DNA of 46,263 nt from Candidatus Omnitrophota bacterium (GCA_030674475.1 JAUSCZ010000017.1:1-46263); one strand, 5' to 3'; counted from the first letter of the stretch, positions 9,121 through 17,688 are shown. Notes: a model not told the origin generated them from the sequence alone. Made by a program: numbers and translations.

Positions 9121-9915
9121 TTAACTTATGAGCCAGCGATGTTGCGGGTCGACAAAACCAGCCAATACTTTACCTTCTCCAGCTAAAAAAAACAGATAAT
9201 AAAGAATATATCCGGGACCCGCAACAATCTGGTGATAACCTTCTGGCATAAAAGTAATCGTACCGTTCTTTAAAAAAATGAGCTCATTTATGTATTTTTC
9301 CGGAGAGTAAATCCTCTGGATACCGAATCCTTCAGGCCTATTGGTCTTAAAATAATAGAGTTCTTCATGGACCGATTCATTCGGCAGATTCATATTTTCA
9401 TGTCTGTGAGGAGGTGTTCCTGACCAATTTCCCGGAGGATTAATTGTTTCACCGACAATAAGATTTATTGAGGGGGAATTTTTGCCTATGATTATTCTAA
9501 CTTCTCTATGCCAATTTTCCTTACCAACCTGCATTACTTGAATATCTTCCGGGTAAATTATCGCAAATTCCGACTTTGTATCGCATTTTGCCGAACAAAC
9601 TCCAATTTCTACGCTATCATAACTCCGGATGGTATATTCCGTACCTATGGGTATATATATGCCTGCAGGGAGCCCATCAAAAACGCTCTTTCTTCCGCCT
9701 ATAGCTTTATATGTTTTTCCATATATAGAGATGTCGCACATACCACTGTAAATAACCAGTCCTACTTCGGTATCACTATTACTCTTAAGGTTGATTTCTT
9801 TACCATTTTCCAAAGATATTACCCCAAAATTATTTATATAATTAAAAAAAGTTTTAGAAATATCAGCGCTATTAAAACCTGATTTTATAAATAATTCTTC
9901 TTTAAACTTATCCAT
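9121..9915 (-). CDS. IolB-like isomerase (5-deoxyglucuronate isomerase/KduI family)
   Basis: A cupin-type protein with clear similarity to IolB, the 5-deoxyglucuronate isomerase of inositol catabolism. The C-terminal half shows the family pattern: 'GNWSGTPPHRHE' (metal-binding histidines), 'HEELYYFKTNRPEGFGIQRIY', 'GYHQIVAGPGYILYYLFFLAG' and a final 'DPQHRW'. IolB converts 5-deoxy-D-glucuronate to 2-deoxy-5-keto-D-gluconate. No other complete inositol-catabolism gene set is present, so an aldose/ketose isomerisation of a sugar acid for glycan synthesis is more likely. I chose ATG 9915 (264 residues), which overlaps the upstream stop by 8 bases. Alternatives are an ATG at 9933 and a TTG at 9939; none has a good ribosome-binding site. 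The gene lies 15 bases from the DAHPS-like gene. Confidence 0.85.
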   Translation of the reverse strand: MDKFKEELFIKSGFNSADISKTFFNYINNFGVISLENGKEINLKSNSDTEVGLVIYSGMCDISIYGKTYKAIGGRKSVFDGLPAGIYIPIGTEYTIRSYDSVEIGVCSAKCDTKSEFAIIYPEDIQVMQVGKENWHREVRIIIGKNSPSINLIVGETINPPGNWSGTPPHRHENMNLPNESVHEELYYFKTNRPEGFGIQRIYSPEKYINELIFLKNGTITFMPEGYHQIVAGPGYILYYLFFLAGEGKVLAGFVDPQHRWLIS

Positions 9916-11557
9916 TATTATGCTGCTGCCCATTAACAAAAGAATCTAATATTTTTGCTATACGATTCCCGCAATTTGCATCCATATAACCATAGAGGTC
10001 TTCTGCGAGTTTTTGCGGCAATGTCTCGGGCTCCCTTCTATTCAAAAGATATTCAATCGCATCATGAAATTCATGCTTATTCTGAACATACTTTAAGTAA
10101 TTAGGAAGTTGGGCATCTAGAAAGAAAGCCCGCTCTCCATATTCCAAAATATCGCTATAGGTATACAAGATAGTCGGTTTTCTTAATGGGATAATCCGGC
10201 GCGCAACTCCGCTATATTGGGATACAATAAGGTCGCTTTCCTCCACAAATCCCATATAATCAATTTTATCTGTTGTAAAAACTCTCGTATTTTTAAAACG
10301 CCTGAATGACGTGGAATCCTTGGGGTGCTTCTTGATAACAATGCGATAGTTAATATCAAGAGATTTTAGTTTTTCAATTAACTCATCCAGTATTCCTTCA
10401 TCAATAATTTTTGTCCCTTTTGTAAAATATAAGATACTATAAAGTTTTTGTGTACCATCTAACAAAGTTTTAGCGGGCCTTAAACCTAACTGAAAAAAAT
10501 TAAAAGAACCTACGACATTGCACCTCTGGGGCGGATAACCAAGATTGATAAAATTCTGAAGCTGGATTTTATTGCAAACCATCACTATGTCACTATAATA
10601 TTTTTCGTAAGTTAACGGGTGTATGCCGTCAACACTATGATATAACAGAGTTGGTAAATTGAGTTTCTTGGCTTGGTGCAGAAATACCCTGTAATCAATC
10701 TGGTTTTCTGCAAACGTCAAGATACATTTTGCCTTACCTGTTCCCAAAATTTCAACGGCTATTTCTTGAAGATACATATATTGAAGGAAGTTGTTACGCA
10801 TATCGCTAATTATCTGTCTGCGGATTTCCCATGAAATATCTAAGTCTGATATCCAGCGGATTGCCTCCCGCAACAATGATTTTCCTTTACGAGAATATCG
10901 CGGGAAAATACTAAACTGAAAGGGAATTTCTACCATATAGCCGCTATCCCTCCTTTCCTCAGAATAACGGTTACTAAATAATACAAAAAGTGGTTTTAAA
11001 CCATATCGGCAAAGGTTTTGATAAATTTCTGACTGAAGAGGCAAAAAAATCTTTACAAATTTATTTGACATTATTATACAATCAAAATCAATATCTTTAA
11101 TCATATTCCTGATGGTTCCCATATCCACGCCGTTGTTCTGCCGTCTAATGCGCCATAAAATCGTAAAAACTTTTGTTTTAATATGCCTGGACAGCTTCAG
11201 GAGCCACAACAGAGTAACCTTAATAAAAAGATATGTTACTGAACCATTTATTGTTTCATTAATTCTCCTAAGCATGACGGGATCTTTACGATGCTTTAAG
11301 ATATTGAATATTTTCTCATAATAAAGCGGGGATATGATAATATTTCGAAAGACCATATCAAAGCCATTTTCTTTTAATGAGACCGGCATCGTAGAACACA
11401 TTTTTGAATACTCTTCACCGCACTCCTTTCTTATATATTGATAATCTCTGCTGCCTTCGGTAATGCCTATATAATCAATAATCCTTCTGTAATGGACAGC
11501 CCGCAGCCATAAATACTGTAAATATCGCCGCATAGAAAACGGTTCCGGTTTTATCAT
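9908..11557 (-). CDS. GT-B fold glycosyltransferase-like protein of unknown specificity
   Basis: A protein of about 549 residues with no family I can name firmly. The C-terminal third has the hallmarks of capsule/teichoic-type GT-B enzymes: 'YRIVIKKHPKD', the counterpart of RPHP-type motifs, then 'SDLIVSQYSGVARRIIPLRKPTILY'. The central 'CNVVGSFNF' and 'ILYFTKGTK' resemble the start of the second Rossmann lobe. The basic N-terminus ('YLQYLWLRAVHYRR') and a hydrophobic stretch near 120-135 suggest peripheral membrane contact. I chose the ATG at 11557 because AAGGTG lies 9 bases upstream; a GTG at 11569 would add four residues. A 102-base gap containing only a 13-codon ORF separates it from asnB. 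Likely a transferase, with unknown donor. Confidence 0.6.
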   Translation of the reverse strand: MIKPEPFSMRRYLQYLWLRAVHYRRIIDYIGITEGSRDYQYIRKECGEEYSKMCSTMPVSLKENGFDMVFRNIIISPLYYEKIFNILKHRKDPVMLRRINETINGSVTYLFIKVTLLWLLKLSRHIKTKVFTILWRIRRQNNGVDMGTIRNMIKDIDFDCIIMSNKFVKIFLPLQSEIYQNLCRYGLKPLFVLFSNRYSEERRDSGYMVEIPFQFSIFPRYSRKGKSLLREAIRWISDLDISWEIRRQIISDMRNNFLQYMYLQEIAVEILGTGKAKCILTFAENQIDYRVFLHQAKKLNLPTLLYHSVDGIHPLTYEKYYSDIVMVCNKIQLQNFINLGYPPQRCNVVGSFNFFQLGLRPAKTLLDGTQKLYSILYFTKGTKIIDEGILDELIEKLKSLDINYRIVIKKHPKDSTSFRRFKNTRVFTTDKIDYMGFVEESDLIVSQYSGVARRIIPLRKPTILYTYSDILEYGERAFFLDAQLPNYLKYVQNKHEFHDAIEYLLNRREPETLPQKLAEDLYGYMDANCGNRIAKILDSFVNGQQHNNG

Positions 11558-11659
11558 ACTCCGCGACACCTTATTTGCTCAATTATGGTTTCTGAGGCTT
11601 ACGAATAAATAATTTTCCATGATCTCTCAAAAGAAAAATTTAATAGACGTTTGATCATT

Positions 11660-13528
11660 TTAAAAATTATCCTTTTTAAAAAAAACTCTAAATATAAACT
11701 CAAGATTAATAAATTTCCAAATAAAAAATGAATTCGTTAGAAGTTCTTGCCTTGTATAACTATCGTATTCACTCATTAAAAGATGCTTGTCTATGTAGCC
11801 TCTATCATGAAGCACTGAAGAACTGATTAATTCCTTTACCTGCTCAACCAGTTCATACTTTAACCATTCTCTTTGGGGCGTAGGCATATACTTTTTTATT
11901 CTTTTTGAATAAAGGCTATTTATCGCATCTTTATATTTAAGTGACACTTGCCTCAAGAGTGATTTGGTTTCTCCGTCACTTAACAGGACCTTCACAGGAA
12001 ACGGAAAGATGTTTTCAACCAAGACATGATCTAAGAATGGCACTCTCACCTCTACCCCCCAGCACATGGAACATTTATCCTGAAATCGTAAAAGCTTTGG
12101 GATCTTTTTATAAAAGAGGTCTGTATACATAGCATTTTTTGTGTTAGATTTGAATTTATGCGGAAACTGAATAGGAGCTTGTTTATTCCTCCTGAGAAAC
12201 TCGTCACTCAAATAGCCATGAGCATTTAAAGAGGTTCCGTCTGAAGCCTTGGCGGCTATGTTGTCTTTGCAAGATAATACTAGCTGTTCAAAATCTTTCC
12301 CCGGATATACAAAATCAGTTTCATGCCGTTGATTAAACAAACTTATCTCCTTCTGCAACAAAGTGGTATCTCCTTTTTCATAAATCTCCGCAAGCCAATT
12401 CTCGTAATAGTATTTATAGCCGCAAAAAATCTCATCTGCCCCCTGGCCATTTAAAATAACCTTGATACCCCTATCTGAAGCAAGTTTCATATTATGCCAA
12501 AAGGCATATATCCCCGCCCCCCCTATAGGGCCCTCCTGCACTCTAATAATCTCTGGTAAGTCATAAAATAGGTTCTTTGAAGTAATGTTTGATTTATTAT
12601 ATCGGATGCCAATTTCATCGCTATCTTCCCTGAAACAGGAACATTCATCATAAACCGTTCCGGTATAACAGAAAGAAAAACACTGAAGGCGTTTATTTGA
12701 ATTCATCAGCTCTGAAATCATACATCTTAATATATTTGAATCAAGCCCGGAACTAAGGCTAAGCCCGTATTCAACATCGCTTCTTAAATGAAGCGCGATT
12801 GATTCTTTCAATTTCTCATCAGCAAGTTCTGCACAGCTAACCAAGCACTGGTCATTTTTGTCTTCTTCCTCCGATAAATCCCAATATTGCGAGACATTTA
12901 GGCTGCCTTTTTTATAAACCATATATTGAGCAGGCCTGAGTTGATTTATATTCTTAAAAAAAGTTCGGCTATTATGCTGTAATAGACCATAAACCATATA
13001 ATCATATATAGTTTTGTCATCGGGTTCTAACGACACACCCGCGGCCTGCAAGGGTTTAATCTCTGATGAGAAAATAAATTTCTCCTGATCCATAAAATAA
13101 TAAAAAGGTTTTATTCCAAATCTATCAACGGCGCATATCAGCTTATTTTTTCGAGAATCATACAACCCAAAAGAAAACATACCTCTGAGCCTGGTAATAA
13201 ATTTCTCCCCCCACTTTTCATAGGCCGCAAGAATAACCTCGGTGTCGGTAGAGGTTAGAAAAGGATACCCTGAAAGCTCCTGCTTTAATTCAATATAATT
13301 GTATATTTCTCCGTTATAAACTATCCATAAAGTCTGATCTGCATTACTCATTGGTTGTCGTCCTTTTGGGCTTAAGTCAATAATAGAAAGCCGCGTATGG
13401 ATAAAAGCTGCGTCTTCAAGCACTACGCTCTCATTATCATCCGGTCCACGATGATATAGCAGCCGTTTAATCTCGTCTACTGGCACATTTTTCGCATTAC
13501 GCCCAATATATCCAAAAATTCCGCACAT
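11660..13528 (-). CDS. asnB: Asparagine synthase (glutamine-hydrolysing), AsnB family
   Basis: This 622-residue amidotransferase starts with 'MCGIFGYIG', where Cys2 is the glutaminase nucleophile. Further glutaminase motifs are 'RLSIIDLSPKGRQPM' (46-60) and 'YNGEIYNY' (71-78). The synthetase domain has the ATP pyrophosphatase P-loop as 'SSGLDS' (259-264; SGGLDS is usual), then 'ILNGQGADEIFCGY' and, near the end, 'RFQDKCSMCWGVEVRVPFLDH', typical of AsnB. The enzyme transfers glutamine-derived ammonia to an AMP-activated carboxylate. In polysaccharide loci AsnB homologues such as WbpS-type proteins amidate uronic acids, so amidation of a sugar acid made by neighbouring genes is a reasonable inference. 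Free asparagine synthesis cannot be excluded. It lies nine bases after the DapA-like gene, with no strong ribosome-binding site, suggesting coupling. Confidence 0.9.
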   Translation of the reverse strand: MCGIFGYIGRNAKNVPVDEIKRLLYHRGPDDNESVVLEDAAFIHTRLSIIDLSPKGRQPMSNADQTLWIVYNGEIYNYIELKQELSGYPFLTSTDTEVILAAYEKWGEKFITRLRGMFSFGLYDSRKNKLICAVDRFGIKPFYYFMDQEKFIFSSEIKPLQAAGVSLEPDDKTIYDYMVYGLLQHNSRTFFKNINQLRPAQYMVYKKGSLNVSQYWDLSEEEDKNDQCLVSCAELADEKLKESIALHLRSDVEYGLSLSSGLDSNILRCMISELMNSNKRLQCFSFCYTGTVYDECSCFREDSDEIGIRYNKSNITSKNLFYDLPEIIRVQEGPIGGAGIYAFWHNMKLASDRGIKVILNGQGADEIFCGYKYYYENWLAEIYEKGDTTLLQKEISLFNQRHETDFVYPGKDFEQLVLSCKDNIAAKASDGTSLNAHGYLSDEFLRRNKQAPIQFPHKFKSNTKNAMYTDLFYKKIPKLLRFQDKCSMCWGVEVRVPFLDHVLVENIFPFPVKVLLSDGETKSLLRQVSLKYKDAINSLYSKRIKKYMPTPQREWLKYELVEQVKELISSSVLHDRGYIDKHLLMSEYDSYTRQELLTNSFFIWKFINLEFIFRVFFKKDNF

Positions 13529-13537
13529 ATAAAAATA

Positions 13538-14485
13538 TTATTTTAAATACCCCATCTTAATTAGAGCGTTTTTAATCGTTTCTCTTCCTTGAAGGTCTGT
13601 GTTACCGCCGGGAATTCTTACTGGACCGAAAGGTAAGCCCAAAAGCCCCATAGCAATCTTATAGCCATGAAAGCCGGTGGACAAAATAGCATTAACAAAA
13701 TCCCACTCTTCATTAACTAAAGCCACGGCGGCTTTAATATCGCCTTTATTAATTAAATCTACAAAGTGTTGATCCCTCTTCGGATCAAACCATGACCAAC
13801 AGGTATGTCTTGCCTTCGCCCCCCAGCATAAGGACCATAATTGATCGGTCTTGCCCAAGCCGTCAAAACAGGCCACGCGCTCACCAAAGCGTCTATATAA
13901 TTCCTGTCTGGTCCATGGCTCGGTTTCATGAGATTTGTAACCTACTACATTTTCTATAGCTAAAATTTGCTCCACTAACTCAAAACTATGAAAGGGTTTA
14001 TCATGGAAAACAATCGAACCCCCGGTAACTTTAGCAATCTGTTTGAAAAAATTTATAATAAAACTATCTACTTCTTTACGGCTCGAAGCATAAGTCCTTC
14101 TACGATAACTACTACTGAAAAATTTTTGATCTTCTACTAAGTCTATTGGCTTAATAACAAGGACATCTGCTCCAAGTTCTGTCATGGCCTTCGCTTCCGA
14201 AATAAAAGATTCAATACATCCTCCACCTACAGGCTGGGCTAAGATAATAGCTTTACCCTTTGCTTCTTTAACCGTCAATTCAGTTACCTTTAAGCGTTCT
14301 TGAAGAGTCATATATTTAAACTCTGATGCTGCCAAGCCCAAATAAATATTCTTTACTCCATTACTTAATAAAAAAACTAAATGTTTTTTATAACTATCGT
14401 AATTTAAGCTTAAATCATCATTAAATTGAGCGGGGAGAGGAACGATATTCCCTCTGATTTTATTTCGCAGTTCATCGTGTATCAT
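13538..14485 (-). CDS. DapA/NanA-superfamily aldolase-like protein with altered active site
   Basis: A 315-residue TIM-barrel protein of the dihydrodipicolinate synthase/N-acetylneuraminate lyase superfamily. The N-terminal 'GNIVPLPAQFNDDLSLNYDSY' and 'GVKNIYLGLAASEFKYMTLQER' follow the family layout. The Schiff-base lysine is K184 in 'VVGYKSHE'. The usual catalytic tyrosine of the YNxP motif appears replaced by histidine (H161 in 'VFHDKPF'), and the GTTGE loop is 'LAASE'. Members condense or cleave pyruvate with an aldehyde, e.g. to make 2-keto-3-deoxy sugar acids. The changes suggest a different aldehyde partner or a different reaction. It has a good Shine-Dalgarno (AGGAGG, spacing 6). It lies between the GT2/CMP-synthetase-like fusion and AsnB, which fits sugar-acid synthesis. 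Confidence 0.85.
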   Translation of the reverse strand: MIHDELRNKIRGNIVPLPAQFNDDLSLNYDSYKKHLVFLLSNGVKNIYLGLAASEFKYMTLQERLKVTELTVKEAKGKAIILAQPVGGGCIESFISEAKAMTELGADVLVIKPIDLVEDQKFFSSSYRRRTYASSRKEVDSFIINFFKQIAKVTGGSIVFHDKPFHSFELVEQILAIENVVGYKSHETEPWTRQELYRRFGERVACFDGLGKTDQLWSLCWGAKARHTCWSWFDPKRDQHFVDLINKGDIKAAVALVNEEWDFVNAILSTGFHGYKIAMGLLGLPFGPVRIPGGNTDLQGRETIKNALIKMGYLK

Positions 14486-14491
14486 ATTTAG

Positions 14492-14497
14492 CCTCCT
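14492..14497 (-). promoter_or_regulatory. Shine-Dalgarno site of the DapA-like gene
   Basis: AGGAGG lies six bases upstream of the ATG at 14485 and fixes that start. It sits in a 46-base gap, one of the few places in this window where translation is clearly initiated independently and not by start/stop overlap. Confidence 0.75.
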
Positions 14498-14531
14498 GAC
14501 ATCAGAAATAAGTATTTTTTATTCTCGACAT

Positions 14532-15890
14532 TCAAACCCTATTCTTCGTAGAATCTTTTGAAATTTTTTCCCATTTTGGTTCCAAGGCTTCAGATAACAT
14601 AAAATCAGCTTCATTATGTATGGCTATATGACTAAACGAATCGTCGATTTTTATCAAGCCAATTTTTTTACCAAGCCTATTTCCTTCCAAGATTACATTC
14701 GGATGCGTAACACAACCCAAACCAATAAGCCCTTTATAAACAGGTTCCTTAAACTTGGTAGGCATTGTACCGCTGTCTATATTAACCAAAGTATCGCCTT
14801 CGCTTCGCCAAATAGTACTATATTCCGGACAAGCAGCAATAACGCTGTCATAGTCTGCATAAATAAGATTTTCTACCATTCTATCAATTATCCAAGGCGG
14901 CCTGAATGGATAAATCTCTTCTATTAATACTAAAATGTCTACCGATTCCCCTTTTTCTGCAAGCTTACCTAACACATACTGATAAACCTTTACCAATTCA
15001 ATATAATCCAAAGAAAGGTTTTTAGGTCTCAAGATACCCTCCGCGCCCATTTCACTAGCAACATCCAAGTGCTCTTTATTATCCGATGCCACCACAACCC
15101 TATTAACATAGCTTGATTTTTTAGCAGAGGCGATAGCGCGCTTAATTAACGGTTGTCCGTTCATAACCTTCATATCGCCGCAAACAGGAATTATAGCAAT
15201 AATATTAAGCCCATTTATTGAAGATAGCTTAGAGATAGGATGTATCTGCTCTAAAATTCTGACCACACCCTTTGCCCTTTCTGTATTTCCTCCCTGGTTT
15301 ATACCATGATAATGAAAAACGCTTGCCTCAGGTTCATAAATAATTTTATACCCTGCTTCGAGGATCTGCTTAGCCCAAACTCTGTCTTCAATATTAGCCA
15401 CTTCTTCGTCAAGAGGAAATTTTTCCCATACATCTCTCCTGATCATGCTATTAGCATTATGAAAAAAAACATCCCTTTTTTGGACTTTTCTATCCAAACC
15501 AAAAATATTTATTAGGTCTCGTTTATCCATATCATTGGTAAAAGCCATGGGCTCCTGCCGACCATAGACACCGGCGACTTCAGGGTCGTTAAAATTACGC
15601 AACAGGTTTTCTAGCCAAAATTCGTTAACCGGAATACAATGAGCAGAGATGGAAACAAAGAAATCTCCCGAAGAGGCATTTACTCCTAGGTTAATGGCCC
15701 GCCCTGGAGAAAAATGTTCTATCGTAACTACTTTTACATTAAAATTTTTGGCCCTTTCTACAGTTTTATCGGTGCTGCAATTATCAACAAGAATAACTTC
15801 AAAATCACGGTAACGTTGCCTGAAAATACCCTCTAAACAACTATCTATCCACTTTTGTTCATTTTTTGCTCTTATTATTATTGAAACCAT
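14532..15890 (-). CDS. GT2 glycosyltransferase fused to a degenerate CMP-sugar synthetase (NeuA-like) domain
   Basis: A 452-residue two-domain protein. Residues 1-222 are a GT2 domain: 'VSIIIRAKNE', 'VILVDNCSTD' (32-41), 'FSPGRAINLGV' (60-70) and 'SISAHCIP' (80-87), where SAH replaces DxD as in one GT2 subgroup, plus 'NIEDRVWAKQ' as the base region. Residues about 229-440 resemble acylneuraminate cytidylyltransferases: 'IIAIIPVCGD', 'NGQPLIKRAI', 'VVVASDNKEHLDVASEMGAE', 'LRPKNLSLD' and 'GLGCVT'. The nucleotide-binding loop is gutted: where the neighbouring intact NeuA-like protein reads 'PARGGSKGLRKKN', this one has 'PVCGD' followed directly by 'MKVMNGQPL'. The domain probably cannot make CMP-sugar by the standard mechanism and may bind CMP-sugar or the intact paralogue. 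A Shine-Dalgarno (AAGGAGG, 15900-15906) precedes the ATG. Confidence 0.82.
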   Translation of the reverse strand: MVSIIIRAKNEQKWIDSCLEGIFRQRYRDFEVILVDNCSTDKTVERAKNFNVKVVTIEHFSPGRAINLGVNASSGDFFVSISAHCIPVNEFWLENLLRNFNDPEVAGVYGRQEPMAFTNDMDKRDLINIFGLDRKVQKRDVFFHNANSMIRRDVWEKFPLDEEVANIEDRVWAKQILEAGYKIIYEPEASVFHYHGINQGGNTERAKGVVRILEQIHPISKLSSINGLNIIAIIPVCGDMKVMNGQPLIKRAIASAKKSSYVNRVVVASDNKEHLDVASEMGAEGILRPKNLSLDYIELVKVYQYVLGKLAEKGESVDILVLIEEIYPFRPPWIIDRMVENLIYADYDSVIAACPEYSTIWRSEGDTLVNIDSGTMPTKFKEPVYKGLIGLGCVTHPNVILEGNRLGKKIGLIKIDDSFSHIAIHNEADFMLSEALEPKWEKISKDSTKNRV

Positions 15891-15899
15891 AACTGAAAT

Positions 15900-15906
15900 C
15901 CTCCTT
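15900..15906 (-). promoter_or_regulatory. Shine-Dalgarno site of the GT2/CMP-synthetase-like fusion
   Basis: AAGGAGG lies nine bases upstream of the ATG at 15890. It fixes the start, so the protein begins directly with the first beta-strand of the GT2 domain. It sits in a 68-base gap after the intact CMP-sugar synthetase gene. Confidence 0.7.
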
Positions 15907-15958
15907 CAAACAGCCCTTATTTCAAAGCGATACGCGTTAAAGTCTCTATGGTTAATAT

Positions 15959-16675
15959 CTAATCATGGAAAATTCTTCCAGGCCATTGAGTTAAAATCAC
16001 ATTAGCTAACCATAAGTCAAACTCGTCATGGATGTCAAACATAGCAATGTGTTCGTATATTTTGAAAGGAAGCATTCTTGGGCCAACCCTTTTTCCCTGG
16101 CGAATCACTTCAATCCGGGTTACGCACCCCAAACCGCACTCCTCTTGAAACACTGGACTATCTTTCTGCCGCTGTGTGTAACCAAGGTGTCTTCCTTCCA
16201 ACGAAAGCGGCACCATTTTACCGTCTTTCTCAATCCAATAATTCTTATGACTCGCACATACTATAAAACTTGAATCAATGCCGGGATTTTCAGCAAGATT
16301 TGTAATTAACCGATCCAACCATTCACTTTTTCTAAATGGTAAGGTGCAATGGCACCACAAAACAGCATCATATTGAAATCCGTTTTGATCCAGCCAGAAT
16401 ACAGCATTCTGCAAAACTTCATCTGTTTTTGATGTATCTTGCGCAAAATGTTTAGGTCTCATAAAAGGCACATCAGCTCCATATTGCAGAGCAATATCAC
16501 GTATATCAGGGTCGTCAGTGGATATAATAACTTTGTCAATATATTGAGAATTACGCACCTGCTCAATCGTATGTGCTAGCAAAGGCCTGCCCGCCAACAA
16601 TTGTATATTCTTTTTTCTTAGTCCTTTCGAACCACCCCTCGCAGGAATAATAGCTACTGTTTTAAGCTTTTGCAT
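15959..16675 (-). CDS. neuA: CMP-sugar synthetase (acylneuraminate cytidylyltransferase family)
   Basis: A 238-residue enzyme with an intact nucleotide-binding loop 'IIPARGGSKGL' (9-19), followed by 'KNIQLLAGRPLLAHTI', 'VIISTDDPDI' (49-58), 'ALQYGADVPFMRP' and 'GLGCVT' in the C-terminal half. It would couple CTP and a 2-keto-3-deoxy sugar acid (sialic acid, legionaminic acid, KDN or similar) to give the CMP-sugar donor and pyrophosphate. The length fits bacterial single-domain NeuA. The exact sugar is not readable. It begins two bases after the interrupted methyltransferase, and the adjacent downstream gene carries a degenerate copy of the same domain. Together with the DapA-like and DAHPS-like genes it argues for a second ulosonic-type sugar besides the NeuB/SpsF set at 26-29 kb. 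Confidence 0.88.
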   Translation of the reverse strand: MQKLKTVAIIPARGGSKGLRKKNIQLLAGRPLLAHTIEQVRNSQYIDKVIISTDDPDIRDIALQYGADVPFMRPKHFAQDTSKTDEVLQNAVFWLDQNGFQYDAVLWCHCTLPFRKSEWLDRLITNLAENPGIDSSFIVCASHKNYWIEKDGKMVPLSLEGRHLGYTQRQKDSPVFQEECGLGCVTRIEVIRQGKRVGPRMLPFKIYEHIAMFDIHDEFDLWLANVILTQWPGRIFHD

Positions 16676-16677
16676 AC

Positions 16678-17673
16678 CTATCTCTTTTCGGCTATGGTTA
16701 TAAGCTTATATCCAAGTTTTCTTTTATTTACAGTTTCGGACAAGCTTTGTTGTTCAAGTTCAGTTAACTGAAATTCCTCTTCGCAGGTGCATTCTGATTC
16801 AACATAAGGGACATTGTGCTGTAAAAAATGAATTATTTCATGGATCTGTGGCAGTACGGAAAATTCGTGTAATTTTGAGTATCCATTTTTATTCAATAGC
16901 CTACCTATGGTAGCAGGAGTAAAATACCAAAGGTGAGCTCTCCCAGAAACCGTAGAATTGTAATGCCGCATTATACGAATGATTAAGCTGTGTCCATTTG
17001 GTACAAAAAGAAGCAACAAACCATTTTGTCTTAGTAATCTCTTAGACTCTCTCAACATCCTATTAGGATCAGAAAGGTGCTCAATTACCCCCCACATTGT
17101 TATAAGATCAAAACTACTATCAGGAAAATCTAAGTTCTCTAAATAATCTATATGGACTGGCAATTTATAATGGTCGCGCGCATAATGAGCAGCTTCCTTG
17201 TTCAATTCAACGCCAATTGGTTCCCAGCCATAATTTCTTGAAAGATCCATAAATTACCCTACTGAACACCCAACATCAAGTAATCTCCCTCCATTAGTTC
17301 TAAGCTCTTTAAGGACTTCCAAGGCTGGTATATATTTAGCGCTTGCATTCCATTCTTGTTCTTTTGATGTGGTCTGAAGTTTTACCCAATGCGTTGCCAT
17401 AAGTGATTTCTTATAAAATGATTCTGAAACGCCGGGTTTTAACTGCGGATTCACATGCAATAACCCACAGCTCTTACATTTTACAAAATCGAACCCTTCC
17501 TTTTCAAACACCTTAAAATTGTCATCAATATCGCAGATAGGACAATCCACTCGCTGCGTGAAATGCTGATAAGCCTTGCCGGTGGAAGGATCAATCAAAA
17601 CCATAATTTCTTTCTTCTTTTGTTCCCAAAAAATATTTCTTGTATCATCAATAAATTTAAAAACTTTATCCAA
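16678..17673 (-). pseudogene. Class I SAM methyltransferase with N-terminal zinc-ribbon-like region, interrupted by an in-frame TAA
   Basis: One reading frame from a TTG start at 17673 to 16678 (332 codons) is broken by a single TAA at 17256-17254. The first part (139 residues) has a four-cysteine ribbon, 'CPICD' and 'CKSCG', then ends exactly in SAM-binding motif I, 'RLLDVGCSVG'. The same frame continues after the stop as Phe-Met-Asp-Leu-Ser-Arg-Asn, then 'WEPIGVELN', 'FDLITMWGVIEHLSDP' and 'LLRQNGLLLLFVPN', the normal rest of such a methyltransferase. Relatives usually have an aromatic residue at the stop position, so a Tyr codon TAC or TAT changed to TAA is the simplest explanation. The second part could start at the ATG at 17250, with TAGGG six bases upstream, giving a 190-residue fragment. 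It could be a recent pseudogene, a split enzyme or a sequence error. TAA serves as a normal stop elsewhere here, so recoding is unlikely. Confidence 0.8.
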
Positions 17674-17681
17674 TATAAAAA

Positions 17682-17688
17682 CCTCCTT
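17682..17688 (-). promoter_or_regulatory. Shine-Dalgarno site deciding a TTG start
   Basis: AAGGAGG lies eight bases upstream of TTG 17673, which starts the interrupted methyltransferase. The next in-frame ATG is more than 20 codons further in and would remove residues ahead of the zinc-ribbon-like cysteines. The strong ribosome-binding site is the main argument for the TTG. Confidence 0.75.

Noticed and set aside
9508-9882. 124-codon plus-strand ORF opposite the IolB-like gene
   Set aside because: The minus strand encodes an evident IolB-like protein. The plus frame has no domain features and no ribosome-binding site that I can defend.
2191-9888. A 17-base identical string shared near 2191-2207 and 9871-9887
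   Set aside because: It is AT-rich, lies in two unrelated coding genes, and is about as long as expected by chance in a window of this size and composition.
11558-11659. 13-codon ORF in the gap between asnB and the GT-B gene
   Set aside because: It is very short, with only a weak purine stretch before its ATG and no overlap with the next start. Nothing distinguishes it from chance.
17254-17256. TAA read as a recoded sense codon
   Set aside because: TAA is used as an ordinary stop by several intact genes in the window (for example the DAHPS-like gene and the radical SAM gene ending at 4504), so code reassignment is not supported.
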